From Rattus norvegicus (taxonomy: Eukaryota > Chordata > Mammalia > Rodentia > Muridae), in contig NC_086036.1 of assembly GCF_036323735.1 (NCBI RefSeq), forward strand, positions 24,230,064 to 24,294,063: DNA of 64,000 nt, read 5' to 3'. Under the pieces are notes generated by a model. That model worked only from the letters and a program-made list of their open reading frames with translations, searched no databases and was not told the origin of the DNA. The position numbers and the translations under genes were made by a program. The number at the start of each line of letters is the position of its first letter. Positions within the stretch are counted from its first letter, which is position 1. Positions 43,556-55,454 of the stretch are shown here, one piece after another.

Positions 43556-44497
43556 AGATTAAACTGTGTCATGTGTCATGAGGTTTTACCAGGCACATTC
43601 AGCTATTTTTAATGGTATTTTTCACCAAACTTAGACATAGCCAACTGCGACTTAGACATTTATATAGGTCTCACTTTTCACCTCAGTACTTACACTGTGC
43701 ACAGCACAGCAACCCAGGACGCATACATTTGCTATAGACCCTGACGCTGCTGTCCTAAGGCTGCCGTGCCTTGTGCCCTGTAAGTCTGATCCAAGGAAGT
43801 GAACAGTCCTCTTAGATTCCCTATAGCTTATTGAGGTGTTTATGGATTAGTGAAATTTTAGCAATGCTTAGAAAGGGCAGGGGTAGTTTTGCCTCTGTGC
43901 TTTGTTTAAATAAACCCCGTTTTGGTTGTTTGGTAGCTAATTCAAGGACAATTGTAGTCAACATCCAGGAAGCATCTCCCGGGATGCTTTTTTGCCTCTA
44001 TAGGATCTCAGCAGTGATTTGCTGCAGGAGTGCTGGGCAAAGGGCTGTTTGCTTTTCTGTACTTCTGTTTACACAATGCTAGAGCTGGCAAAGGTCGGAC
44101 TCCCGCCTTACCTGTGAGCCAGGCCACACACTACACTGAGTAAAGAGACTAGGCATCGTGGTCATAATCACCATTCATTCATCCCCGAAGTATAGAGCCA
44201 GGGATGTTAGGTTAATTCCATCTCCTAACAACAGCCTGGTCAGACCAGTGTGATTGCTCTCTTTGAAAAGAGCAGGTAGTTATCGTCCCGGGGCCACATA
44301 ACCAATGTGGATAGAAGAGCCATTCACCGTGCCACCAAGCACTGTTGTTGGGTAGTCTTCTTAACCTGCTACCTTTCAGGCTCACCACAGACTGAGAGGC
44401 CACAAAGACACAGAGGAGAAACGAGGAGACTGTCATCTTGAAAACTTTTCTTCTTCCGATTGTGTGCCTGAGGTTGATCTCATCAATCTCCTTACAT
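43556..44497. other. Long unique block, no gene seen
   Basis: About 940 bp free of recognisable repeats, 10 kb upstream of Bin1 exon 1. It contains a near-palindrome AAGCATCTCCCGGGATGCTT at 43970-43989. No splice-flanked conserved frame is recognised. Confidence 0.45.
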
Positions 44498-44697
44498 CTT
44501 ATTCTTTGGGGCAGGCTCTCTCAATCAAACCCAGAGCTCACGGATCAGGCTTCTCTAACTAATCAGCTTGCTCTGGGGTTTCCCGCTCTCTGCCTTCCAA
44601 GGCTAGAGTTACAGGTGGATGGTTTACATGGATTCTGGGGATCTGAATTCCTTGGGCTTGCATAGCTTTAACCATTGAGCAACATACTGAGCCCAGG
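44498..44697 (-). mobile_element. B4 SINE
   Basis: TTTGGGGCAGGCTCTCTCAA, TTCTGGGGATCTGAATTCC and TTAACCATTGAGCAACATACTG. Confidence 0.82.
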
Positions 44698-45117
44698 CAC
44701 CACCTGATTCGCCGCTCCCGTTCTCCTCCCACCCTCGCGCCCTTTAGAGGACTTCTTTTTGGTGGCAAAAGGACAGAACGGGTTTATATACTGTCAGAAG
44801 CTCTGTTGCTATCCTGGTGACCAAGTAACTGACGCACTGCTGAGACCCCTCAAAACATCTGTGCCAATGTCAGTAGGTTTGGAAGCTGGTGTGCAAGGAG
44901 AGAGGCTCTTCTGGAAAGCTCTTAGGATATTCATCTTCCCTCATCTGTACGGATGGACACAAGGAAACTGGATAGACCCAGGGAACGATGTGTGGACAGC
45001 AGTGCTCAGCACCGACTATGAAGAGCTTGTCCTGAGCCCCTTTCCCCGCTCTGAGCGTCTGTCCCTCACCTGGGTGTGCGGGCACGCACATGACCCAATG
45101 TCTTCTTTACTTTTCTC
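44698..45117. other. Unique block
   Basis: Frames of 122 and 73 codons on opposite strands have no recognisable protein. No repeat is seen. Confidence 0.45.
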
Positions 45118-45440
45118 TTTTATGTAACAAAATACTTCACAAAAGTGACCTAAGGGGGAAAGGATTAGTTTGCTCTCAGTTTGAAGGTATAGTCCATTAT
45201 GGTGGGGGGAAGGCATGAAGGCAGGAGCTTGAGGTCAGCCTACAGTCAGAAAGCAGAGAGCAAGGGAGGGGTGTTTTCTCTGTTTTGCTCAGTTCAGGAC
45301 CCAGCCTGATGAAATGGTGCCACTCACATTTAGGGTGTGTCTTCTCAGATCAATTAACACAATCTTTCTCATAGACATGTCCAGAGAGCTGCCTTCTAGG
45401 TGACCCCAGATCCTGTCAAGTTCATAATCAACACATCCTG
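45118..45440 (-). mobile_element. MaLR-like LTR
   Basis: AAAGTGACCTAAGGGGGAAAGG, GGTATAGTCCATTATGGTGG, TAGACATGTCCAGAGAGCTGC and CCTGTCAAGTTCATAATCAAC. Confidence 0.78.
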
Positions 45441-45554
45441 TTTGCTTAGGATAATCAGAGTTGATGCGTACTTCTCAGGTATAGTCAATTTTCTTCTTAT
45501 CACTAAAACCTGTCCCACGTTTGACATTACAAACAAAGAGCTGATGTAGAGGCA

Positions 45555-45555
45555 C

Positions 45556-45638
<83 letters not shown>
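45555..45638. repeat. (GA)n
   Basis: A long GA run with a single GGGA step. Confidence 0.98.
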
Positions 45639-45639
<1 letters not shown>

Positions 45640-45764
45640 CTGTAGGACTAGGCAGGTGCTAGAGTTGCCTCTCAGAAGGACAGACCATATATTAATGGCA
45701 TACGATGTCTCTTTTCATTACAAGTGACCTCTGATTGGATTTACCTATCTATCCATTTATTTTA

Positions 45765-45862
45765 TTGGGACTGGGTCTCATGCATCCCAGGCTGGCCTAG
45801 AATTCAAAATGTGGTTAAGGATAACCTTGAACTTCTTATCTTTCTGACTTGACCTCCAGGAT

Positions 45863-45951
<89 letters not shown>

Positions 45952-46222
45952 GCCAGAGGTCAATGTTAGATCTTTGGATGTCTTCTTTAATCATGCTCCA
46001 TCTACTCTTTTGAGCTAGTGTCTCTCACTGAACCTGGAACTCATGTACTTGAGCTATGCTGGCTGGCCAACAAGCCCCAGAGATTATTCTGTTTCTACTC
46101 AACCACACGACACTAGAGTTATGGGTGCGCACACATTTTTATGTGGATATTGGGGATCTAAGTCAGGTCCTCTTTCATGTGGCAAGCACTTTATTGACTG
46201 AGCCATCTCCTCAGCCCCTGCC
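45765..46222 (-). mobile_element. B1-like fragment and B4 SINE around (TC)n(TG)n
   Basis: TGGGACTGGGTCTCATGCATC to about 45862 is B1-like. A (TC)n(TG)n compound run fills 45865-45948. GGCCAGAGGTCAATGTTAG through TTGACTGAGCCATCTCCTCAGCC is an antisense B4. Confidence 0.87.
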
Positions 46223-46273
46223 CCCCAGAAAAGATCCTTAAACTCTCTGGATCACACACAGGTCCCTTGAAGC

Positions 46274-46277
<4 letters not shown>

Positions 46278-46323
<46 letters not shown>

Positions 46324-46340
46324 CATACATATATATATAT
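46278..46340. repeat. (TA)n
   Basis: A (TA)n run with a short ACATACATACATA interruption, likely unstable. Confidence 0.98.
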
Positions 46341-46443
46341 CAGGTGCAAGATATATATTTCCCCTAAGTCATACAATCTTAGTTGTTGTACAGCAACATA
46401 CAGCAACATGTTACAGTGCTGTAATAGAATGTCCAATGCTGGG

Positions 46444-46445
<2 letters not shown>

Positions 46446-46495
<50 letters not shown>
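46446..46495. repeat. (CA)n
   Basis: A simple CA run. Confidence 0.98.
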
Positions 46496-46498
<3 letters not shown>

Positions 46499-46566
46499 GA
46501 AGCTTATGCAGTTCACAGTTTTAGATGGTGACTATGTAAGATTGGGCAGACCTGCCTGAATTGTAA

Positions 46567-46777
46567 GGCCATGGATTTGAGAGAGAACAAGGGCAGGGGG
46601 AGTACAAGGAAGGGTTGCTGGGGGGGTGGGGGAGGGAAGGAGGAAATGATGTCGTTATATTTTAATTTTGGAAAAAGAAGGCTTTTTGTCTTCCATGGCT
46701 TTCTTACTGTCCTTGTAAAGATGGGAACTCAGAAGTGAGTTTAACAAGGACACTTGGCTGGAAGATCCTGTGTGAGG
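46567..46777 (+). repeat. Inverted duplication, left arm (L1 3' end plus flank)
   Basis: The first 110 bp are an L1 3' terminus (GAGGAAATGATGTCGTTATA). About 100 bp beyond the end (CTTACTGTCCTTGTAAAG, GGGAACTCAGAAGTGAG, ACAAGGACACTTGGCT) are also shared, in inverse orientation, with 47470-47675. Confidence 0.9.
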
Positions 46778-47469
46778 ATCTTTGTGGCTGTGTGGCTAGA
46801 AGCCACATAGGCACGTGACAGAGTCTCTTTATATCAACCTGCTCCCATGAGAAGTGACTAAACTGTGAGAGCACTACACTAATGCTTTCTAAGGACAGTG
46901 CTCCGTGAGTTAGTCACCTTGCCCTCGGCCCCGTCCCCTTAACCAGCACATGTCTTTCTTACCAGTGTTGCATTAAGCATGCTTCCAGGCCAAAGGTGTT
47001 AAGCAGAGGCAGGAGGATTGAAAGGCAAGATGGACTGGATAATATCTGGCATCTGCTATGTCTAGTCACCGTTTATCCTGTTTCCCACACTAAATTGAAA
47101 AGGACATTATATATAAAAAGTCCTATCTTACAGACAGGGTTGGAACAGATTGAGTGAGATTCTTATAAGTGGAATGGTAGTGCACAGAGAGCTCATTTCT
47201 CAACTCTTGTCCATCTGTCTATTCCTTCCACAAAACCTTTAGACTGATATTCGTGAAATTTCACAAACAAGGGAATGAGAGTCGTTTGAGCTCATGAATT
47301 CTTGAGCACCTTATCGAACTTTGATTCTCCGAAACAATTGACTCTGCCTGTAGATTAGCCTTGATCCTGGGAAAGATAACTCTTTCCCTATATTAAGAGG
47401 TTAATTCTACCATTCTAGTGTGAATGAATGAAGCTGGTCTATACCAGAGATGGCAGGGTACTGACTAAA
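46778..47469. other. Spacer of the inverted duplication
   Basis: About 690 bp with no recognised gene. CTGTGTGGCTAGAAGCCACATAG at about 46789-46812 has short internal inverted symmetry. Confidence 0.5.
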
Positions 47470-47675
47470 TTCACACAGGTTCTTCTAGCCAAGTGTCCTT
47501 GTTAAACTCACTTCTGAGTTCCCATCTTTAAAAGGACAGTGATAAAGCCACGAAAAGACACAAAGACTTCCTTTTCCAAAATTAAGATATAATGACATCA
47601 TTTCCTCCCATCCCTTTCCCCCTCCAGCCTTTCCCTGGTACTCCACCACCCTTGTTCTTTCTCAAATTCATGGCC
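47470..47675 (-). repeat. Inverted duplication, right arm
   Basis: It is the reverse complement of the left arm: AGCCAAGTGTCCTTGTTAAA, TCTGAGTTCCCATCTTTAAA and GACATCATTTCCTCCC. It continues outward into the antisense L1. Confidence 0.9.
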
Positions 47676-48480
47676 TCCATTTTTTGATTTGACCCTATGT
47701 TATACACTATAGAAATAAAACCTTCTCAGTCCATACAATGTTACTTGAATGTACATGAGTTTAGGGCTGACCACTTGTTATTGGATAGGCAGTTGAGGGT
47801 GGGGCTCTTATCTAAAGAAGGCATTTCTATAGCTCTCAGCATCCCATAGCTGCCTGAGGTTCTTTGCCTATAGACCTCCCCTGTCCATGGAAGGTAGCCT
47901 CTCCATTGGTGTAGTCCTTGTCCAGTCCTGCTTACGCAGCCATGTTGATGAGGCTTCATAAGGCCCATTCTCTGATATTCTAGGGGATGGACACTCACAG
48001 TAAACTTCCTGTTTCTCTGACTCTTTCTCTTCTCTACGGCCCTTGACCTTTGATGCAGAGGTTGTGTTACAGATGGTAACTTGTTCTTTGTATTTTAATC
48101 CATTCTGGTTTTCTGTAATTGTCTCTGTCTGCTGCAAAGAGACGTTTCTTAGATCGGGGTGGGATCTATATTTACATGTGGGTATAGATATTTAGAATGT
48201 AAGTAGGAATTATTCTGGTTTCGGCAAGTGACAGTTGTAGACTCTCTCTCAAGATCCATTTTCACCAGCGTCTGGGAGCTGGCTACTTGGTTCCCAGTAC
48301 CAGGCATGATCTCCCTCTTGTCGACTGGATTTTAAGGTCAATTAGAGATATGCTGGGTTCTGCAAAGGTGTGTGAGCCTCTATTGTACCCTTAGGGATTT
48401 CCTGCCATGGTGGTCACATTGTTTTAGTTTATAGGCATCAAAGCTGGCCTGAACACTTTGACGGCAGGTCCTGATACCAC
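47565..48480 (-). mobile_element. Antisense L1 3' region
   Basis: The order is the same as in the L1 at 27.7-28.6 kb: TGTTACTTGAATGTACATGAG, CAGTTGAGGGTGGGGCTC, TGCTGCAAAGAGACGTTTC, CCAGTACCAGGCATGATCTC and TAGTTTATAGGCATCAAAGC. Confidence 0.8.
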
Positions 48481-48554
48481 AACAACCTATTTTTAAATGC
48501 TCATTACTAAGTGAAAAAGGCTGAAAAGGTCATATGCTGATTATGGTTACATTG

Positions 48555-48795
48555 TGATAATCAGAGGGGTATAGATGTTGGTGATGCAGCAGTTAAGAGC
48601 ACTGGGTGCAATTTCAGATGACCCAGGTCTGATCCCACTCACCCACATGGTGGCTCATGACCACCTATAACTCCAGTTTCAGGGAATCTGATGTACTCTT
48701 CTGGCCTCCTTAGGTTTCACACATGCATGTACTGTACAAAGTACACACTGGCAAAACACTTGTACACATAAACTAGAACAATATATTTTTAATAA
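48555..48795 (+). mobile_element. B3 SINE
   Basis: GCAGTTAAGAGCACTGGGTG, CCCACATGGTGGCTCATGACC and CTTCTGGCCTCCTTAGG, ending in AATAAAAATAG. Confidence 0.9.
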
Positions 48796-48989
48796 AAATA
48801 GTATAAGTGGTAACAAAAGATGCTCAAATAATCTTCTTCAGCTCTTGAATTATAAAAGAAACAGAAGGAACACTGGAAAGACTACTCAGCCTTTAAAGGC
48901 TAGATTCACAACCTAAAGTATTAAAGAATCATAAGGAAACCCTGTTTGTCTGCAAGAAAAAATTACCGTCTTTAGTATGTCTACACAAC

Positions 48990-49380
48990 AGACATCACCA
49001 CATGTATCAGAACAACCAAACCCAGAGTACTAACAGCACCCACATGCTAGTGGAGGCGTGGATAGAGTGGTAGGATCCGGCCTTTGCTGGTAGGAATGCA
49101 AAGTGATTCAGCTACTTTAGAAGATAGCATGGGGAATTCTTTTAAAACTGAATTTATTCTTGCCACTTAGTCCAGCAATTGCATGTCTTAATACTTCTCC
49201 AAAGGAGTCCATAACTTATCTGTATGAATAGCCGAATACCAGGTACTTTCGGCTACCTTATTTACAATTATCCAAAATTAGAAGCAAAAAAAAAAAAGAT
49301 GTCCCTCAGTAGGTGAGAGGAAGAGCTGTGGTGTCTCAGACATGGAGTGTTCGGGTGATGAAGGGCATGAGCTTCTAAAC
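48990..49380 (+). pseudogene. Old L1 ORF2 C-terminal fragment
   Basis: TTTGCTGGTAGGAATGCAAAG, ATTCTTGCCACTTAGTCCAGC and GAAGCAAAAAAAAAAAAGATGTCCC follow the end region of L1 ORF2. Highly diverged. Confidence 0.6.
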
Positions 49381-49429
49381 CATGGAGAGAAACAGGAACC
49401 TCACCCCTCATCTCCCATGCCCTGTGTGT

Positions 49430-49728
49430 ACTATATCTGGGTATACGCGTGTCAGTGCATGTGGAGGGCTAAAGTTGATGTCAGGAATCATTCCTGGTTT
49501 CTTTTGCACCTTAGTCACTGAGGCAGGGTCTCTCCGTCAAATCCAGATCTTGCTGATATGGCTCACTGGCCAACCAACTCTGGGGACACTGTCTCTACTT
49601 TTTAAGGCTGGAATCATAGGCAGACTGCCCACCTGCCCAACATTTATGTGGCTTCTGCGATCCAAACTTTTCCCCTCAGTCTGTTGTGACAAACGCTTTA
49701 ACCATTGAGCCATCTCTCTACCTATGTG
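49430..49728 (-). mobile_element. B4 SINE
   Basis: CATGTGGAGGGCTAAAGTTG, CACTGAGGCAGGGTCTCTC, TGGCTCACTGGCCAACC and CTTTAACCATTGAGCCATC. Confidence 0.9.
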
Positions 49729-49754
49729 ACAGAAGAGAAGGAGGAATCTCAAAT

Positions 49755-49814
49755 ATATATTACTATACACATATATACATATATTATATACATATATATT
49801 ACACACACATGTAT

Positions 49815-49845
<31 letters not shown>
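49755..49845. repeat. (TA)n/(CA)n compound repeat
   Basis: TATATACA mixtures followed by a CA run. Confidence 0.95.
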
Positions 49846-49846
<1 letters not shown>

Positions 49847-50004
49847 GAAAGATGCCTAACTGTAAGAGTAACATACGTGCAGTTCCAACTCTGTAACATT
49901 CCGGAAGAGGCACACCAGTGCAGAGTGTGAACAGATCGTGTGTTGAGGGGAGGTGGGGATGAGAGGGGTGAATAGCTGGAACACAGGACACAGTGAACTG
50001 CACG
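49846..50004. other. Unassigned spacer
   Basis: Possibly more of the L1M 3' end; not confident. Confidence 0.35.
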
Positions 50005-50150
50005 AGGCTGTGATGGTAAAATGTTACTATACCCTTGTCTAAACCCATAAAGTGCACATCACCAAGAGTGAACCTAGTAGAGAAGTGAGGTTTTCAGGTT
50101 AATCAATGGTAATGAAGGGCCACTCTGATGCAGAGGTTGACAGAGAAGGC
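50005..50150 (+). mobile_element. Ancient L1M 3' end
   Basis: ATGGTAAAATGTTACTATAC, CTAAACCCATAAAGTGCACA and CACCAAGAGTGAACC match the 3'UTR of pan-mammalian L1M elements. Confidence 0.65.
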
Positions 50151-50157
50151 TACGTGT

Positions 50158-50545
50158 CATGGTTGGTGTTGTCAACCCGATACAACCTAGAATCATCTGT
50201 GAAGAGAGTCTTGGCGAGAGAGGGTCTAGATCAAGTGGGTTTGTGCGCATGCCTGTGGGACTGTCTTGTTTGCCTTAATTGATGGGACAAGACTCAATTC
50301 GAACATGGGTGGCACCATTCCCCTGTTGAGCCCTGGACTGTAAGAGTGTACAGAGCTAGCCGAGCACCAAGGAGACATCACTTTCTCTGCTTCTGATGTA
50401 CTGGTTCCCTTAAGCATTTGCCACTGTTTCCATTGTATCCATATGTTTCCATTACGATAGACTGAAACTTGGGATTGCCAGATAAAATAAGTCCCTTCTC
50501 CCCACACTGGTTTTTGTCAGGGTAATTTATCACAACAGCAGAAAC
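50158..50545 (+). mobile_element. MaLR-like LTR
   Basis: TGTTGTCAACCCGATACAACC, TTGAGCCCTGGACTGTAAG and GGGTAATTTATCACAACAGC, sense. Confidence 0.7.
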
Positions 50546-50640
50546 AAAACCAGGACTCTATGTCTGAGAGTGAGTGGCAGGAATATGGAGAACGACTGTG
50601 TCTTCGGCTCAGTTTTGTTGTAAATCTAAAATCGTTGTAA

Positions 50641-50860
50641 AAGGAGCTGGAAAGATAGCTCAAGAATTAAGCATATTCTGCTCTGGCAGAGGACCTGTGT
50701 TTGGTTCCTAGTTCTTAGGTTGGGTGGATCAAAACTGCCTGAAATTCTAGCTCCATGGGATCTGAAACCCTCTTCTGACCTCTGTAGGCACCTGCAATCA
50801 CATGCATATAGCCAGTGCCTGCACACACACAATTTAAAACAAATTAATCTTTAAGAAGCT
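50641..50860 (+). mobile_element. B3 SINE
   Basis: AGCTGGAAAGATAGCTCAAG, CTGGCAGAGGACCTGTG and CTCTTCTGACCTCTGTAGGC, with an AT-rich end. Confidence 0.9.
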
Positions 50861-50999
50861 GTTCTGAAAGTCTATTAGTAACATACAATGTTTCTCCGCC
50901 TCCTCTAAATTCAGGTCTACAGTGTATCTGTTCTCTCTCTCTTACCATATTTGTTACTCCCAAATAGGGTCCTAAAAATAGTTTCCTTGTAATTTTTTT

Positions 51000-51216
51000 G
51001 TGTTCAAAATTTTTGTATGTGTGTGTTCATATGTATGGGTGCACATGGAGACTGGACAACAACCTTGGATGCCACTCCTCAAGATACTGTCTACCTCCTG
51101 TTTTTGAGACAGGATTGCTCACTTTTACCTGGAATTTGCTAATTTGCTTAGGATGGCTGCCCTAACCTGCACAGTGCCTATACTCTATCTCCTCTGCTGT
51201 GTGTGGGAGTGTGTGG

Positions 51217-51274
<58 letters not shown>

Positions 51275-51420
51275 TAAGGGTGGTGAGAGGCTAACTGGGT
51301 ATGATTCCTCAGGAGCTGTCCAGCTTGTTTTTGGGGTTGGGGGACAAGGTCTCTCACTGGCCAGCACTCCACTGTCAATTAGACTGGCTGGCCAGTGAGC
51401 CTGCTTCTTCATTTTCACTC
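51000..51420 (-). mobile_element. Two B4 SINE pieces around a (TG)n tract
   Basis: TTTTTGAGACAGGATTGCTC with ACCTGGAATTTGCTAATTTGC is one antisense B4 part (to about 51180). A (TG)n run fills about 51205-51272. A second tail and body (GATTCCTCAGGAGCTGTCC, AAGGTCTCTCACTGGCC) follows to about 51420. Confidence 0.8.
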
Positions 51421-51797
51421 TGAAGATGGAATTAGAGCCTTGGCATTCTTTCCTGATGTATGGTTGCTCTGAGTCTTTGATCCTGGGCACTTAATTCCTA
51501 CATAGATTTGATGATAACACATGTGTATACTTGGCTGTCTTTTCATTTATAATTATGCCAAGGGCATCACTTTCCTCTTGTTTCCCAACTGTGAAAGATT
51601 CTTCAAAGGCCTCTCTCACTGCTGTGCTAGCATGGCCGGCCCTTTCCCAGTGAGGAACATTTCTGTTGCTTTGTATTTTTCTGTCATATTTTGAAATACC
51701 AAGAGTCCAATGAAGCAGAATCTTCTATTCCCAGGGGCTGACTGTAATAGAATTTGACTTCTGCTCATTCCTTTCCTCAAGGAGTGTTGGAAGAAAT
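51421..51797. other. Unique block
   Basis: No gene or named repeat. Confidence 0.45.
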
Positions 51798-51990
51798 TGC
51801 TTTGACAGGCCTGGGGATGTGGATCAGTTGGTAGGGTACTTGTGTAGTATGCATGAAGCTCTGGGTTCTGTATATAGAACTTCATAAACTGGGTGCCATG
51901 GCACATACTTGTAGCCCCGGCATTTAGGAGACAGAGGCAGGAGGATCAGAAGTTCAAGGTCATCCCCAGCTACATAACAAGTTTCAGGTC
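51798..51990 (+). mobile_element. ID-B1 composite SINE (B4 class)
   Basis: The ID-like head GGGGATGTGGATCAGTTGG and ATGAAGCTCTGGGTTCTG runs into B1 GGTGCCATGGCACATACTTG and GAGACAGAGGCAGGAGGATC. Confidence 0.9.
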
Positions 51991-52204
51991 AAGGGATATA
52001 TAGAATTTGGGGGAAGGGGGAGGGGGGAGACGGAGGGAGGAGAGGGGAATGATTACTGAGGGAGGATGGTAGACAATTATAAAATTAGGAAAGAGACCAT
52101 GAAGTAAAATATATACTTAGGAGAATGCTGTTTTAGAAACCCAGGCTGTTTAGATTTTGTTTGCTGGGCTCATAAATGGGGCATAGGTTCATAATGATAA
52201 TTTG
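51991..52204. other. Unassigned with a G-rich purine patch
   Basis: A GGGGGAAGG purine patch lies at about 52010-52050. Confidence 0.5.
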
Positions 52205-52450
52205 CATATCCACGTGTGTCTATGTGTGTGCATTTAAGTGTGTGGTGTGCACACATGTGTTTGCCCATGGAGGTCAAGGGTCAACCTTGGATATCTACCT
52301 CAGTTGCTCTCCATCATACTTTTACTGGTCTGGAGGTCAGTGACTTCAGTCAGTCTGGCTGACCAGCAGACTCCAGGGATCCTCCCGTCTCGAAAACTGG
52401 CATGAGTCCTCCGTGTGCCAAGCTTGATATGCACTCTACTGTGAGTGTTC
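52205..52450 (-). mobile_element. B4 SINE
   Basis: CCCATGGAGGTCAAGGGTC, CTGGCTGACCAGCAGACTCC and TGATATGCACTCTACTG. Confidence 0.82.
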
Positions 52451-52790
52451 CATTGGTCTCACACCCTGGTTCCTGTACGTATGTTGGACACATCTAAGCT
52501 CCCAGGAGCACTCATTTCTCTTCAGCTCTACCTATATACGGTTGGCTCTCCCAGTTTGCAGTTCTGCATTGTAGGACTGACAATGTTCAGGGAAAATTTT
52601 TATCTGCACCGAATATCTGTATTGAATTCCATTTTTCTTTGTCCTTAGTCTCTAAATAATACTATAAACAGCTATCTACACAATATTTGCATGTATTAGA
52701 CATCATGAAATCATAAGAAATGATTTAAAGTATGTGGAAGAAAAGGTGTTGGTTACATGCAAATACTGTCATGTGTGTATGTGTGCATAA
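52451..52790. other. Unique AT-rich block
   Basis: No gene or named repeat. Confidence 0.45.
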
Positions 52791-52829
<39 letters not shown>

Positions 52830-52970
52830 GTCCACTCAAGGACAGAGTACAACCTGAGCTGTCATTTTGACACAGGGTCTCTGATTGGCCTGTAACTTCC
52901 CCAGTACAGTAGTCTGGCTAGATAACAAGCCTCAAATAACTGCCTGTTTTTGCTTCCCCGGGGGGTCTTT
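52791..52970 (-). mobile_element. B4 SINE with (TG)n
   Basis: (TG)n at 52793-52825, then GACACAGGGTCTCTGATTGGCC and GATAACAAGCCTCAAATAACTGCC. Confidence 0.78.
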
Positions 52971-53184
52971 TGCATAAATACTCAAGTATTCTGAATTTTG
53001 TTGTTCACAGAGGTCATAGCAAGTCCCTCCCCCTCTAGTGATTACATCGTATGTGTCATAGGATAACCTTATCTTCAGGAATACTGAATGACTCTTAATC
53101 ATTTTCCTACTACAGGATTAGGCAATCCTCCCCTCCCCCACCCACCGGTGGAAAGGCATGGATGCATTGGCTTCTTGGTGGTTT

Positions 53185-53305
53185 CATTTGTAAAATGAAA
53201 ATGAATTGGAGCCTCTCCCTCATTGGACTGCTGGAGACTGTTAGAAATAATGCTTACCAAATCACTCAACTTAGCGCCGGGCACACATTAAGTATGTAGT
53301 TAAGG
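53185..53305 (+). mobile_element. MIR SINE
   Basis: TTTCATTTGTAAAATGAAAATG, AATAATGCTTACC and TTAGCGCCGGGCACACATTAAG match, in order, the 3' half of the ancient mammalian MIR. It lies about 0.7 kb before the presumed Bin1 start site. Confidence 0.8.
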
Positions 53306-53754
53306 TTAGGTGATCTTTAGGATGATAGTTAAAGGCCAAACTGGAAAAACCGAGTGCTTAGATGTCATGGGGCTAGGCAAAGAGAAAGGGACAGAGAGAC
53401 GTGCCCTAGGGTGCAGGAGGAGGCGGACGCTGGACTGCCAGCGGAGGGGAATCCCTGGAAGGGCATTTTCCCAGCCCGCGGGGACTCTGGGATTTCAGGG
53501 CCACACACGCATCTATTCCCGCACAGAAAGCACCCAAACTCCGTCACCTGGTTACCTTTCTAGAGTTTCAGGAGGTATCTGCTTGGGAGGAGGGCGTACG
53601 CCTCAGGGTCGCGGTGGCGCTGAATTGAGGACACCTTAGGTAGTTCCCAACCCCAGGCGAAGTCGCAAGCTCGTCTGGGGAGTCCCTGACCCGCAGCCCC
53701 CAGTGCCCGCCCTCCAGGATCCCTCCTCCAGGGCGGTGAGATCCAGATCCCAGA

Positions 53755-53879
53755 ATGGCCCTTTAAAAGGCAGTGTCGTGTCCGGAGGGGGCGGGCTGGG
53801 GGCGCTGACCCGCCCGCGGCTGGTCCCCTCTCCCCGCCCCCTCCCTCCTCCTTTGGCTCCCTCCCTCCCTGGATCCCCG

Positions 53880-53880
<1 letters not shown>
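53755..53880 (+). promoter_or_regulatory. Bin1: Presumed Bin1 core promoter
   Basis: Upstream of the presumed leader there are two GC boxes of Sp1 type (GGGGGCGGGC at 53787-53796 and CCCCGCCCC at 53832-53840). A TTTAAAA string lies at 53762-53768, probably too far upstream to act as a TATA box for a start near 53880. A pyrimidine-rich CTCC/CCCT stretch follows at 53838-53873. The position is inferred from exon 1 and the CpG peak; no start site is visible in sequence alone. Confidence 0.55.
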
Positions 53881-55366
<1,486 letters not shown>

Positions 55367-55367
55367 A

Positions 55368-55449
<82 letters not shown>
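55367..55449. repeat. (GA)n in intron 1
   Basis: About 80 bp of pure GA ending in GGAGAGACC. Confidence 0.98.
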
Positions 55450-55454
<5 letters not shown>

